In this document: piece after piece, positions 24,261 through 35,837 of the stretch
How positions within the stretch are numbered: the first letter of the stretch is position 1
How the letters are laid out: each line of letters begins with the position of its first letter
Assembly (NCBI GenBank): GCA_023614405.1
Contig: CM042697.1
Coordinates: 470,066,792-470,130,791 of the forward strand
Length of the DNA stretch: 64,000 nucleotides
Direction of reading: 5' to 3'
Source: Avena insularis
Taxonomy: Eukaryota; Streptophyta; Magnoliopsida; Poales; Poaceae
Position numbers and translations under genes: made by a program
The notes under the pieces: generated by a model
The model's database searches: none
The model's input: the letters and a program-made list of their open reading frames with translations, nothing else
Told to the model about the DNA's origin: nothing

Positions 24261-24559
24261 ATCGCGAGGAGGTTTAATCGCAGCATCAAAGCGAATTGAA
24301 GACGGGGAAAATTAGCAGGAAACGGCTGGGAGTAAGGAAGAACAGGTCGCGGGGGTGGGGAAGATGATGCCAGGTTGGCATGGGACCAGGGTGTCAGCGG
24401 GGTTGAGGGTCGAGGCCGCGGTGAGAAAGAACTGCCAGAGAGAGAGAGTGGGAGGTGTGCTCGCTGGGCTAGTTGGGCTTTGCTGGGCTGGGCTGATTCT
24501 ATCTCTTATTTTTTTCTTTCTAATTCTTTTTCCTTTTTCTTTTTTATTTTTTTGTTTTG

Positions 24560-25780
24560 ATTTTTGTTCAAATAATTCAAACATCATTTGAATTCAGATC
24601 TTTATCAAACTTTCAGTAGGTTTTTAATCTGTTCATTTATGTAATTAAACAATCCATTTTAGAATATTTATTTTATTCTCTTTATGGTTTGTTATTTATT
24701 TAAAATAGACATTTTGTCTCTATTCAAATAAGATTTTAAATATATTTTCAAACTTCTATTTGAATTCCAATTTTTATCAAACCTTTTTCAGTAGGTTTTA
24801 TTTAGTGCAAATAATTTACTTTGAATTATTTAAAAATATTTTAATATGATTTATTAATCATTTAAATTGGGCAATTGTCTTTATTTAGATCAAATATGGT
24901 TTTAATCCCATTTAAATTTTATTCAAATAATTCTTTTAAGTTATTTAGATAACTTTTAATCCACTTTGGTAAATTCTAATTTATTATTTTCTCATGATTT
25001 AATTAATCATTTATATTAGGGATTCGTCTCCATTTAAATAGAGTTGAATTTGATTAATGCCATATAATTTTTATTTGAATACTCTTTATCCCTTTATTTC
25101 ATTTGGATTTGGATTATCTTTGTTCCATTTGCTTATGGATTTGGCCAATATTTAATTTGGCTTTTAAATATTCCTTATTCATTTATTTATTTCTTTCTCT
25201 TATAAAATCCATATTTTTTTATTTATAGATTCAAAATTGGTGACTCCAATTTGTATAATTTTATTTAATATTTGTTTATCTTTTTAAATCCCTTTAGGAT
25301 TATTTTGCTCACTATTTGGTATGGTTTTTTGATAGGAGCTTTATTAGCTTTGGAAATTATTTCCTTTCATCTTATTAAATTCATAAGTTTTTATCCATGG
25401 TTCCAAATTAAGTGAAACAAATTTCTATGGTTTTATAATATTTTTATTTATCATTTTTGATCATTTATAATTGTTTGTTGTTGAATTTTTATATGGATTT
25501 AATCCATAGTCTTAGAGAGATCTTGGAAATGATTTATTTCATTAGGTTTTAGGGTTTTGGTTTAACTTTTCCAAGTGTTTAAATTTCAAGATTCATCCTT
25601 TGATGAATGCATTTCACTTGATTTGAATTTTGTTGGATTTTCTTTTATTCAAAGTTTGTTTAAGTAGGGTTTTGATGTTTCCATTTGGAATCAAAAAGTT
25701 TCTTTTCACCCTAAATTTCAACAATTATTTATTTTGTTTATTTATTTTTCACATTACAAAATTTGGAAAATTTTGGGATG
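24560..25780. repeat. AT-rich arm with approximate 175-bp repeats
   Basis: 'atttgaattc.a....ttatcaaac.tt.cagtaggttttt' occurs near 24588 and 24762. Shorter 'atttaaattgggcaattgtctttattt'-type blocks recur to about 25050. Non-coding. Confidence 0.55.
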
Positions 25781-25785
25781 TGACA

Positions 25786-26594
25786 AGAAATGTCTTAAGG
25801 AGAAAGGTATTAGAGCTGAAGATGTGAAGAATCTACCTCCTATAGAAGAATTATGCAAGCCAATTCCTCACTCATCTACTATTGAGGTACACTCTCTCCA
25901 CTTTGATGAAGGTGATATTACCTATGGTAAGCCTCGTGATCAATGCTTAGAGGAACTTAACACATTTACTGTTAAACAAGATAATTTTAATAAACAAGTT
26001 CAGAATCATTTATTGGAAAACTCTAGAGCTATTAAAGAGTTGAAAGATATTGTGGAAAGAACTTATAATGATATTAAAATGCTTTGTAAACACTTTCAAA
26101 TTGTTCAAACTCAAATTGATCAACTTGCTAAGGTACAAAAGGATATGCTAGTTAATGCCTCGGGAGATAAACATGCTTATGGAATTAGAACTAGGAGTGG
26201 TATAGCTACTCAAGATTCTTTATATCCTGAAGGACACCCTAAAAGAATTGAGCAGGACTCTCAGCAAGGTGAAAGTAGTGGTAGTCCTTGTAAGAGAAAG
26301 AAAAAGAAACACAAAATAGTTGAGGAACCCCTTGAACCTGCTATAGATCCTAATACTATATTTGTTTCTGATGCTAAAACTGAGAGTGGTAATGATAAAA
26401 ATGATGCTCCTGATAAGAAGGAAGTTGAGGAAGAAACTGAGAAGCACACTAAGAATACTAGGTACACTAAGGAAGATTTTATTGCTAATAAACATGGTAA
26501 GGAGAGAGAACCTTGGGTGCAGAAACCTATGCCTTTTACCAATAAGGAACACAAGTCAAAGGAGGAAGAACACTACAACAAGTTTTGTGAGTAG
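25786..26594 (+). pseudogene. Gag C-terminal region (unit B)
   Basis: It continues the gag frame after the 4.5-kb insertion. A coiled-coil-like stretch (NFNKQVQNHLLENSRAIKEL) is followed by a Lys/Glu-rich linker. It ends in a TAG at 26592 that lies in the same frame as the protease segment, so the stop probably arose from a CAG codon. Confidence 0.75.
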
Positions 26595-27293
26595 ATGAAA
26601 CCTTTATTTTTGCAAATTCCTTTGACTGATGCTATTAAGTTGCCTCCTTATTCAAAGTATATGAAGGATATTGTCTCTAATAAAAGGAAGATTCCTAATG
26701 AGGAAATTTCTACTTTGCTTGCTAATTATTCCTTCAATGGTAAGGTTCCAAAGAAACTTGGTGATCCAGGTATACCAACTATTCCTTGCTCTATTAAGAA
26801 TAATTATGTTAGAACTGCTTTATGTGATTTGGGAGGTGGAGTTAGTGTTATGCCTTTTTCTCTCTATAAGAGACTCCATCTAGAAAAGTTGATACCAACT
26901 GATATATCTTTGCAAATGGCTGATAAGTCAACTAATATTCCTGTTGGTATATGTGAGGATGTTCATGTTCAAGTGGCTCATAATTGCTTGGTTTTAACTG
27001 ATTTTGTTGTGCTTGAAATGCTTGAAGATGATAATATGTCTATTATTCTTGGGAGACCTTTTCTTAATACTGCAGGTGTTGTCATCAATTGTAATCAAGG
27101 AAAATTAATTTTTAATATTAATGACAAAGAGCATACTGTTTATTTCTCCAAGAAGGTTGCTAAAAGATATTGCCTGAACTCCATTGAAAATATTGAGAGC
27201 ATCAAGGTTGGAGAAATATATTGTCCCATTCCACAAGAAAGTTTTGAAACTATTATGATTGGGACCATTGCTATCAAGTTTGAGGTAACATAA
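26595..27293 (+). pseudogene. Retropepsin-like aspartic protease (unit B)
   Basis: In frame with the preceding gag. The Gypsy/Athila-type protease core is visible: ALCDLGGGVSVMPFSLYKRL around the active site (consensus D-L/T-G-A/S, here DLGGGVS with Gly replacing Ala/Ser), then DFVVLEM, SIILGRPFLNTAGVVI and the second conserved loop. Role: processing of gag-pol. The active-site change and the upstream stop suggest it is not functional. Confidence 0.85.
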
Positions 27294-28133
27294 TCACCTT
27301 ATGGAATGCAAAGTTTTGTTTCATATAAGATTGTTTTGGTAACAAGACTTGATCAACCTTGTTAACAAAGGGATTTTAATGAACAAAATAATGTTTCCAC
27401 TATGGTTATACTTGCTCACTTTTACTTTTCTCCTTCCTAGTCTTTGTTATTTCTCTTGTTAGCTTTAGTTGTTTGCTTGTTAGGGTGTCTTGGAACTTTT
27501 GTAGTTTGGTTTTTGTTTGCTTTTGCTTCTTCTAAAAAATATTTTCTGCAAGAAAATAAATTTTCATACCCTCAAAATTGGCCAAAAATAAAGTTTTCCG
27601 AAAAATCCTAGAAAATTCAAAATAAATTTTTCCTCGAAAAAAGGGGCAGAGGGACACCTGGAGTGACCCAGGGGGCCACCCCAGGCCAGCACACCCCCTG
27701 GTGGCGCGGCCAGCCCTAGGGGCGCGCCTGGCTGGGGTGTGGCCCACATGTGGCCCTCTAAAGTGCCTCCTCCCAGCCATCTTCTTTCTCTCACCGAAAA
27801 ACTTTCTCAAGATCGAGTTCTTGCTATTATTGCTCCCGATTTTCGATCTCCTTGCTCAGCCCATCTTTGCTGCTAATTTTTGGAGGGATTGCTCCTTGGT
27901 ATGTGCCTCCTCCACTTGTCCAATTATATTTGTGATTGGTAGATTGTATCTTGAGTATTTTGTTGCTATAGGTGTCAGGTAATGTGAGCTTGCATGCTTG
28001 TTCTATGCTTAGAGATTTCATTTTGATGCATGTGTAGCCCTCTAGCAAGTTCCTATAGTAGTTTCTCATCATTTATCAACTTGGAAATCACTTGGTTTGA
28101 TGTTTGTCTAAAAATTTCAGAAAAAAAGAGGTC
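27294..28133 (+). other. Spacer between protease and ORF2, no pol
   Basis: Non-coding. Around 27640-27740 a GC-rich block ('ggccacccc...ggcgcgcctggctgggg') resembles the GC-rich block in the element's own LTRs. No reverse transcriptase or integrase motif is seen anywhere in unit B, so the family copy is non-autonomous. Confidence 0.6.
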
Positions 28134-29246
28134 ATGGACAACCACACCTTTGGTGAAATATTTGAGAGTGATGCACCTAGGAGGGCAAGGCCTTCAAGAT
28201 CATCCTCCTGAGCCAGGCCTTTATACAATGAGGATCTCATTACACCGCGATTTGGCGACGAGGGAGATGAGGGGGATGCACACCCTTCTACCTTTCCTTG
28301 TCCTACCTTTTTGCGGGCTGCTAGGATTCTCAATGATTTCCTAACCTTGGTTCAGAGGGTTGGACTAACAAGTTATATGCAGGATGAGAGCGTGCAATAT
28401 GCTATGCTCACTAAAACTTTTGTGGAGAGTTTCTCTTTTTCTAACAGCCCGTTCAAACCAGATGTGTCTTTAAAAATTTATGGCAGGCCTTACACCATGA
28501 CATTGTAGAAATTTTGTGAGATCCTGGGTATTGGTACAACGGGGACGGTGAAGAAGATTCCATCTCAACCCGCTGATTTGTTGGAGCTCTACCGCAGGAT
28601 AACTAATCATGATGAATGTAGAGCCCAACGGGGAAAGATAAGAAATATTCAACTCTCAGCTATCAGGTACTTTGCTTATTATCTTTCCACTAGTGTTCTT
28701 GGTAGGGAGAACACTAGTAATATTTTGAACTATCATTTGGCCTTCCTAGTTGCTGCGCTCAACAATGAAACTTGATACAATTTTGGTTCTCTCATTGCTT
28801 GTCGCCTAGCTGCTAAGGGACCCATTTATGGGGGAATTATTGCTGCACATGTTGTTGCTGCCCTAGACCTTGTTGTTGATCCAAATGATATAATTTTTGC
28901 TCCTCAGAGGCTTGATCTTGCTGCTATGGAAGCGCATCACTTTGTCACTGCTGGCTCTACCCTTGAGAGCCTGGTTTATAGAATGTTGTTTACTCACGGG
29001 GAAGAGAGGGAGATCCCTCTACCCCAAACCACTTCGTTCAATATTTCTTAGAGACCTTTGTCACGCTCCAAGGAGGAGATGGATGAGAAGCTAGGCATTC
29101 TTGGCTTCCATGGGCACTATAAGGGGGACGCGCCCTCATACGACCCCTCTATGCACTACACAGGGGAGTCCTCGAGCTCTTACCAGGACGAAGGGGCCTC
29201 CTCGACGTACTACGGAGGTGCACCTTCTTGGTCACCATGGGGTTGA
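28134..29246 (+). pseudogene. ORF2 of unit B, 'putative plant transposon protein' type, four in-frame stops
   Basis: A single reading frame of 371 codons runs from ATG 28134 (MDNHTFGEIFESDAPRR) to 29246 without any frameshift, interrupted by stops near 28209, 28506, 28773 and 29049. Segments such as FCEILGIGTTGTVKKIPSQP, RYFAYYLSTSVLGRENTSN and ACRLAAKGPIYGGIIAAHVV resemble the capsid-like/plant-mobile 'putative plant transposon protein' found at this place in Athila-like elements. Its biochemical function is unknown. The tail is low-complexity Ser/Tyr/Gly. Confidence 0.65.
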
Positions 29247-29953
29247 GCCCCACTTAGGCCAAAAGCCTAAGCTTGGGGGGAGGTATACCGACATCACACT
29301 CATCTATATATCATGTTCCGTCGGTTCTTTGTATATCCATTGTTTTGCTTTCTTTTTGGTTTTTGTTCTGCTTTCCCAAAAACAAAAATACCAAAAATAT
29401 TTTCGTTGTTTCTCTTGGTTTGTTTCTTTGCTTTTTAGTTTTGGTTTGCCTTAAAAAAAATCCAAAAAGATTTTGCTTTGTTTGTTTTTGCTTTGTTTGG
29501 ATTGCTTTAAAAAATCGAAAACACCAAAAATATTTGTTATTCTTCTTTGGTTTTGTGAGTTCTTTGCAGGGTTTAGCCGTCCTCAGTGGAGTTTGGTTTC
29601 ATGTTATTATTCAAGTCACACAAGTGAAGGGCAATAATGAAGATTAAGACAACTAGAGGTGTGGTAAGAGGCTGGTAACAAACTCTATTTGTTTTCATTT
29701 TTGTACATATACTCATCATTGTGAGCATGCTTAGTCTTTTCATGTAAGGTGTATGTTATTATGGATGCTTAGTAGTTCTTGCTTGCTTGTGATTAGCTCC
29801 AGCTTGCTAATAGTTTGTAGCATGTCATCTGAATGATTGCTTGCATTGTTTTATTCATAACTTGGTATGATATTGTGGTATCCTCCTATGAATGTTTCAT
29901 GTGAATTGACTTGGCACATGCTCAGCATGCATATGACTAAACAATAGTCAGTA
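29247..29953 (+). other. Distal non-coding internal DNA of unit B
   Basis: It includes 'aagcttggggggagg' at about 29269, which resembles a polypurine tract but has no LTR after it, and repeated 'ccaaaaatatttt' / 'tttggtttg' blocks (29380-29550). It is then cut by the copia insertion at 29953. Confidence 0.5.
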
Positions 29954-30660
29954 TGTAGGGGTTCGTAGCATGGAAAACAAAAAAATTCTACCGCATGCAA
30001 ACAAACGAGCCAAGATCTATCTACTAGATTGTAGAAACGAGTCAATAGAGGAACTCACCCTCGAAGATTCCAAAGCGGTTAACGAGAGCAGATTCTCGTG
30101 GGTGATGTAGTCGTACTCTTGCCGATCTCAAGATCGCGTAGACGATCCTTCCGGTATTGCGTTAAGCGGCGCTTCATTCGATCGGTCTGCGTTAAATTTT
30201 CGATGAACACTCAACGCCACCTTTATAGCCACCCAGTTACAGTGTGGTATTTGATGTCATCAAAGCATCCTTCCGGTGATGGTGATAAGCATGATCTCAT
30301 GGTCGAAGGAATTAGGTTACTATGTATCAGAAAGCTTATAGCAATTGAACTATTAAAATGACTTGATCTTTATTCTACGCTTATCTATAGGAGTATGTCC
30401 ATCATACCATTCTCCTAATGATATGATCTTGTTGTTAATAACATCTCAATGTTCATGATAGGGAAACCACAATCATCTATTAACCAACAAGCTAGTATTA
30501 TGAAGAGGCTTTACTAGGGACTCTAATTTAGTTTACAAATCACACAAGTATTAATGTTTCCTGGTTAATACTGTTATAGCATGAATGTAAACCTTTATCA
30601 TAAACACAAAGATATAATAATAACTACATTTATTATTGCCTCTAGGGCATATCTCCAACA
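29954..30660 (-). repeat. 3' LTR of the copia element, internally deleted
   Basis: It matches the ends of the 1855-bp LTR but lacks about 1.15 kb. The break lies near 30145-30215 and contains about 60 bp of unrelated sequence ('ttgcgttaagcggcgcttc') before it rejoins at 'cactcaacgccacc'. Confidence 0.88.
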
Positions 30661-30680
30661 GTCTCCCACTTGCACTAGAG
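30661..30680 (-). other. Copia polypurine tract
   Basis: On the minus strand 'ctctagtgcaagtgggagac' immediately precedes the 3' LTR, the usual position for plus-strand DNA priming. Confidence 0.7.
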
Positions 30681-30694
30681 TCATCTAATCTAGA

Positions 30695-31258
30695 TTACAT
30701 GGTAATATACCGAACACCCATGGCAGTTTGGTGCTGGTCATGTTTTGCCCTCGGGAGATGTTTAGTCAACGGATCCGCCACATTCAGATCTGTGTGTACT
30801 TTGCAAATCTTTATATCCCCATCTTGGATATGTTCTCGAATAGCGTGAAAACGTAGCTTGATGTGCTTCAGCTTCTTGTGTGACCTTGGTTCTTGCGCAT
30901 TGGCTATGGCGCCCATGTTATCACAGTAGATAGACATTGGGTCCAGCGCACTAGGAACCACACCCAGCTCTGTAATGAACTCTTTCATACATATCGCTTC
31001 TTGTGAAGCTTCCGAAGCAGCCATGTATTCCGATTTAGTTGAAGATCTCGCCACAACGCTTTGCTTTGCACTCCTCCAGCTAACTGCTGCACCATTCAAA
31101 ATAAATACGTATCCAGATTGTGATTTAGAATCATCCGGATCGGTGTTCCAACTAGCATCGGTGTAACCATTAACAACGAGCTGTTCATCACCTCCATAAG
31201 AAAGAACCATATCCTTAGTTCTTCTCAAGTACTTAAGGATGTTTTTGACATTGTCCAA
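30695..31258 (-). pseudogene. Copia RNase H (3' end of pol)
   Basis: Copia-type RNase H is recognised from VNGYTDASWNTDPDDSKSQS, SGYVFILNGAAVSWRSAKQ, VARSSTKSEYMAASEAS, IYCDNMGAIANAQEP and the C-terminal HIKLRFHAIREHIQDGDI. It is out of frame with the upstream reverse transcriptase because of a frameshift near 31240-31258. Confidence 0.9.
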
Positions 31259-33693
31259 TGATCTACTCCTGGATCACTTTGATATCTGCTAGTTAAACTA
31301 ACAGCATATGCAATGTCGGGTCTAGTACATAGCATGGCATACATTAGAGATCCTATGGCTGAGGCATAGGGAGTCTTACTCATCCTTTCTCTATCTTCTG
31401 CCGATGTCGGACTTTGAGTTTTACTCAAGGTCGTATTGGGCAACATGGGCAAGAACCCTTTCTTGCTATCTTCCATTCCAAACCTCTTTAGAATTTTGTC
31501 CAAATATGTACTTTGTGACAATGATATTTGGCGTTTCGATCTATCTCTATAAATCTTTATGCCTAATATGTAAGCTTCGCCAAGATCCTTCATTGAAAAA
31601 CTATTATTCAAATATTCCTTGACACTATTAAGAAGGTTTACATCATTCCCAATCAACAATATGTCATCTACATATAGTATTAAGAATGCTACAGAGCTCC
31701 CACTCACTTTCTTGTAAATACAAGCTTCTCCATAAGTTTGTATAAAACCAAAACTTTTGATCACCTTATCACAACGTTGATTCCAACTTCGAGATGCTTG
31801 CTTCAATCCATAGATGGACCGTTGAAGTTTGCATACCTTGTTAGCATATTTAGGATCGACAAAACCTTTGGGTTGCATCATATACAACTCTTCATCAATG
31901 TCTCCATTGAGGAACGCTGTTTTGACATCCATCTGCCATATCTCATAATCGTAATATGCAGCGATTGCTAACATAATCCTCACAGACTTTAGCTCTGCTA
32001 CTGGTGAGAAAGTCTCATCGTAGTCAACTCCTTGAATTTGTCGAAACCCTTTTGTGACAAGTCGAGCTTTATAGACAGTTACATTACCATCACCATCTGT
32101 TTTCTTCTTGAAAATCCATTTTTTCTCGACAGCCTTCCGGCCATCCGGTAAGTCCACCAAAGTCCATACTTGGTTTTCGTACATGGATCCAATTTCGGAT
32201 TTCATGGCATCTTGCCATTTATTGGAATCTGGGCTCATCATCGCTTCCTCATACGTCGCAGGGTCATCGGTGTTGTCCACCAACATGACACTCATAACGG
32301 GATCATACCAATCAGGAGTGGTACGAGTTCTCGTTGACCTGCGAGGTTCTGTAGCAACTTCAACCGAAGTTTCATGATCATCATCATTAGCTTCCTCTCT
32401 TATTGGTGTAGGCACCACAGAAACTTCTTCCGGTGCTGCGCTACTCGCAAGTTCGAGAGAAGGTTCAACAACCTCATTGATTTCTACTTTCCTTCCAGTC
32501 ACTTCTTTCGAGAGAAATTCCTTCTCTAGAAAGGATCCATTCTTGGCAACGAAGATTTTGCCCACGGATCTATGATAGAAGGTATACCCAATAGTTTCCT
32601 TCGGGTATCCTATGAAGACACATTTTTCCGCTTTGGGTTCAAGCTTGTCCGCCTGTAACTTCTTTACATAGGCTTCGCAACCCCAAACTTTAAGGGACGA
32701 CAATCTAGGTTTCTTCCCAAACCATAATTCATACGGTGTCTTTTCAACGGATTTAGATGGTGCCCTATTTAAAGTGAATGCGGCTGTTTCTAATGCATAA
32801 CCCCAAAACGATAGCGGTAAATCTGTAAGTGACATCATAGAACGAACCATATCTAAGAGAGTTCGATTACGACGTCCGGACACACCATTACGCTGTGGTG
32901 TTCCCGGCGGTGTCAATTGTGAAAGTATTCCACATTTCTTTAAATGCTCGCCAAACTCGTAACTTAGATATTCACCTCCACGATCAGAACGTAGAAATTT
33001 AATCTTCTTGTTACGTTGATTCTCCACCTCACTTTGAAATTCCTTAAACTTCTCGAAAGTTTCGGACTTATGTTTCATGAAATAGATATACCCATATCTA
33101 CTCAAGTCATCCATGAAGGTAAGAACATAACGATAACCACCGCGTGATGCTACACTCATTGGACCACACACATCGGTATGTATGATTTCCAGTAAGTCCG
33201 TAGCTCGCTCCATCATACCAGAAAATGGAGTCTTAGTCATTTTACCCATCAGACATGCTTCGCATCTTTCAAGTGATTCAAAATCAAGTGATTCAAGAAG
33301 TCCATCGGAATGGAGTTTCTTCATATGCTTCACTCCAATGTGACCAATACGATAGTGCCACATATAGGTCGAGTTATCGCTCAATTTCAAACGTTTAGCT
33401 TTAATGTTATTAATATGTGTATTTCCACTATCGAGATTCAATAAGAATAGACCATCTATCAAAGGTGCATGTGCATAAAACATATTACTCATATAAATCG
33501 AACAACCATTATTCTCGGACTTAAACAAGTAACCGTCTCGCAATAAACATGATCCCGATATAATGTTCATGCTCAACGCAGGCACCAAATAACAATTATT
33601 TAAGTATAAAACTAATCCCGATGGTAGATGAAGAGGTAGCGTGTCGACCGTGATCACATCAACCTTTGATCCATTTCCAACGCGCATCATCAC
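31225..33693 (-). pseudogene. Copia pol: GAG-pre-integrase, integrase, reverse transcriptase
   Basis: 822 codons, open. GAG-pre-integrase: about residues 65-140 (MWHYRIGHIGVKHMKKLHSDG). Integrase core: IIHTDVCGPM (first Asp) and FLRSDRGGEYLSYEF (second Asp). At the third catalytic position the motif reads NGVSGRRNRTLLD where NGV(A/S)ERRNRTLLD is usual, so the DDE glutamate appears replaced by Gly. Reverse transcriptase: QMDVKTAFLNGDIDEELYM and the active site LILYVDDILLIGND are intact. The segment ends with a frameshift before RNase H. In a working element it would copy and integrate the RNA. Confidence 0.92.
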
Positions 33694-33729
33694 CTCGTTC
33701 TTTGCTAGCTTCCGTTTATTCTGCAGTAC

Positions 33730-33921
33730 CTATTTCGAGTTATAAATATGAGCAACCGAACCAGTATCAAATACCCAGGCACTACTACGAGTACTAGTGA
33801 GATACACATCAATAACATGTATATCGGATATACCTTTCTTCTTGATGTTGCCGTTCTTCAAATCTGCCAAGTACTTTGGGCAATTCCGCCCAAAGGACCC
33901 TCTCCCTTGCAGTAAAAGCAC
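33730..33921 (-). pseudogene. Copia protease/zinc-knuckle segment
   Basis: It carries the aspartic-protease core WVFDTGSVAHI preceded by a degraded zinc knuckle (FGRNCPKYLADLKNG, where CxxCxxxGHxxxxC is expected). It is out of frame with the flanking gag and pol pieces. Confidence 0.8.
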
Positions 33922-33933
33922 TCAAGATCGGGC

Positions 33934-34650
33934 TTAGGTCCAGCCTTGGTCTTCTTCGGCGGCAACTTTCTTACCACCCTTCTTGAAGTTTCCCTTTTGC
34001 TTAGACTTGCCTTTCTTGAATTTGGTGGTCTTATTGACCAACAACACTTGATGCTCTTTCTTGATCTCCACTTCTGCAGATTTCAACATGGAGAAGAGTT
34101 CTGGCAACGTCTTGTTCATGTTTTGCATATTGTAGTTCATCACAAAGTTCTTGTAACTTGGTGGCAGTGATTGGAGGACACGGTAAATCCCCAAAGCATT
34201 AGGAATCACTATACCCAAACTTTGGAGTTTGTTTTGCGTGCCCGCACATCTTAAGCACATGCTCACCGATGGAGCTGCCCTCTTCCATCTTGCGCTAAAG
34301 AACTTTTGAAGCCTCATAACTCTCAACTGCCGCGTGAGCCTCAAATATCATTTTGAGTTCACGGACAATATCATGTGGGTCATGGTTCTTAAACCTTTTC
34401 AAGTCTCGACTCCAAACCATACAAGATAGCACACTGAATCGTGGAGTACTGATTCTTCCGAGTGAGGTAAACGTTTACTTCATCGGTAGCATCAGTGCAG
34501 AGTCACCAATGTGCATCCAAAGACATATGTCAAATTACCAGCATTGAGGACAATCCTCAAATTGCGGAACCAATCCGCGAAGTTGCTTCCATTGTTTTTC
34601 AACTTTTCTTTCTCTAAGAACGCATTAAAATTGATGGTAGGGGCCGCCAT
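33934..34650 (-). pseudogene. Copia gag, fragmented
   Basis: The C-terminal half is readable: RVLQSLPPSYKNFVMNYNMQ, ELFSMLKSAEVEIKKEHQVL and a Lys-rich tail are typical of Angela/BARE gag. Upstream (34350-34650) homologous pieces occur in changing frames. It has several indels. Confidence 0.75.
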
Positions 34651-35823
34651 TGATCTACAACATATTTGCAATAGTTTAGACTAAGTTTATGACAAATTGA
34701 GTTCTAATTAATAGTTAAATTAATCTAGGTGAACTCCCACTCAAAACAATATCCCTCACATTGTTTTAGTGATCACACGAACCAAATCCACCACATCAAA
34801 ACCGATCATCACGAGAGTTGATGTAGCTTCAGTGGCGAACAATCGACATGTTCATCATATCTACTATATGACTCATGCTTTACCTTTCGGTAATCCGTGT
34901 TCTGAGACCATGTCTGTACATGCTAGGCTCGTCAAGATCAAACCTTAGCTTCCGCATGAGAAAATCTGTCTTGCTCACGTTGTATACACTTGCAGAATCT
35001 AACACACCCGATCATCACGTGGTGCTTCGAAACAACAAGCTTTAGCAACGGTGCTTACTAAGGATGAACACTTTAAAACTTGAAATTTATGTGCATGAGG
35101 GATCATCTTATAATGCTACCGTCGTTAATTAAGCAATACAAGATGCATAAAGGATTAACATCACATGCAATTCATAATATGTGATATAATATGGCCTTTC
35201 TTCTTGTGCTTACGATCTCCATCTTCAAGCACGAACATGATCTCCATCATCACCGGCATAGCGTCAAGGTCAATGGCGCCGTTTCATGGTTGTCGTCCAC
35301 CAGCTCCAACTATTACAACTACTTTGAATAGACACGCGGGTCTTAACAGAATTTAAAGACAACCATATATTCTCCCGTTGCCAACTTACAATAAGGAACA
35401 TTGCATACATCAAATATAATCACAATCATTGCCATATCACATCACGGCACACCCCTGCAAAACAAAGTTAGACGCCTCTAATTTTCTTTGCATATTTTAC
35501 GTGGTTTGGGGCTTTCAATAAGTGTCGAACTAACTTACGAACAAGAACCACAACGTTGATGTTTGAACTATCAAGTGCCCGTTGTAAATTGGATCTATAC
35601 TATAATGGGAGAGACAGACACCCGCAAAGCCACTTATGCAATACAAGTTGCATGTTGAGCGTGGAGCAAGTCTCATGAACGATGTCATGTAAAGTTAGCC
35701 CAGGCCGCTTCATCCCATTATACCGCAAGATGCAAAGTACACAAGAAGCAATTGATAATAAAAGCACCACCGCCCATAATGACCATTGTGTTCTACTCGT
35801 GCAACAGATCTACAAATAGACAC
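34651..35823 (-). other. Copia 5' untranslated region
   Basis: 1.2 kb between the gag start and the primer-binding site, non-coding, as in Angela/BARE elements, which have long leaders. Confidence 0.7.
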
Positions 35824-35835
35824 GGCTCTGATACC
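35824..35835 (-). other. Primer-binding site (tRNA-iMet)
   Basis: The minus strand reads TGGTATCAGAGC two bases after the 5' LTR. It is complementary to the 3' end of initiator tRNA-Met. Confidence 0.9.
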
Positions 35836-35837
35836 AC

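Larger units (their letters stand above)
21275..25785 (-). mobile_element. 4.5-kb LTR-type insertion in gag (solo LTR or non-autonomous element)
   Basis: The termini on the plus strand are TGTAGAGGTCCC...GGGATGTGACA, and the flanking 5-bp duplication AGAAA is exact (21270-21274 and 25786-25790). Removing the insertion plus one AGAAA restores the gag frame. Ends of TG...CA and a 5-bp TSD fit an LTR retrotransposon product. I see no internal LTR pair, PBS or pol, so a very long solo LTR is the simplest reading; read on the minus strand it would start TGTCACATCCC. It has AT-rich arms with degenerate tandem repeats and a GC-rich core (23670-24250). Family not identified. Confidence 0.7.

Noticed and set aside
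29262..29282. Second polypurine tract marking an LTR
   Set aside because: The motif 'aagcttggggggagg' is present but no LTR start follows it; internal DNA continues.
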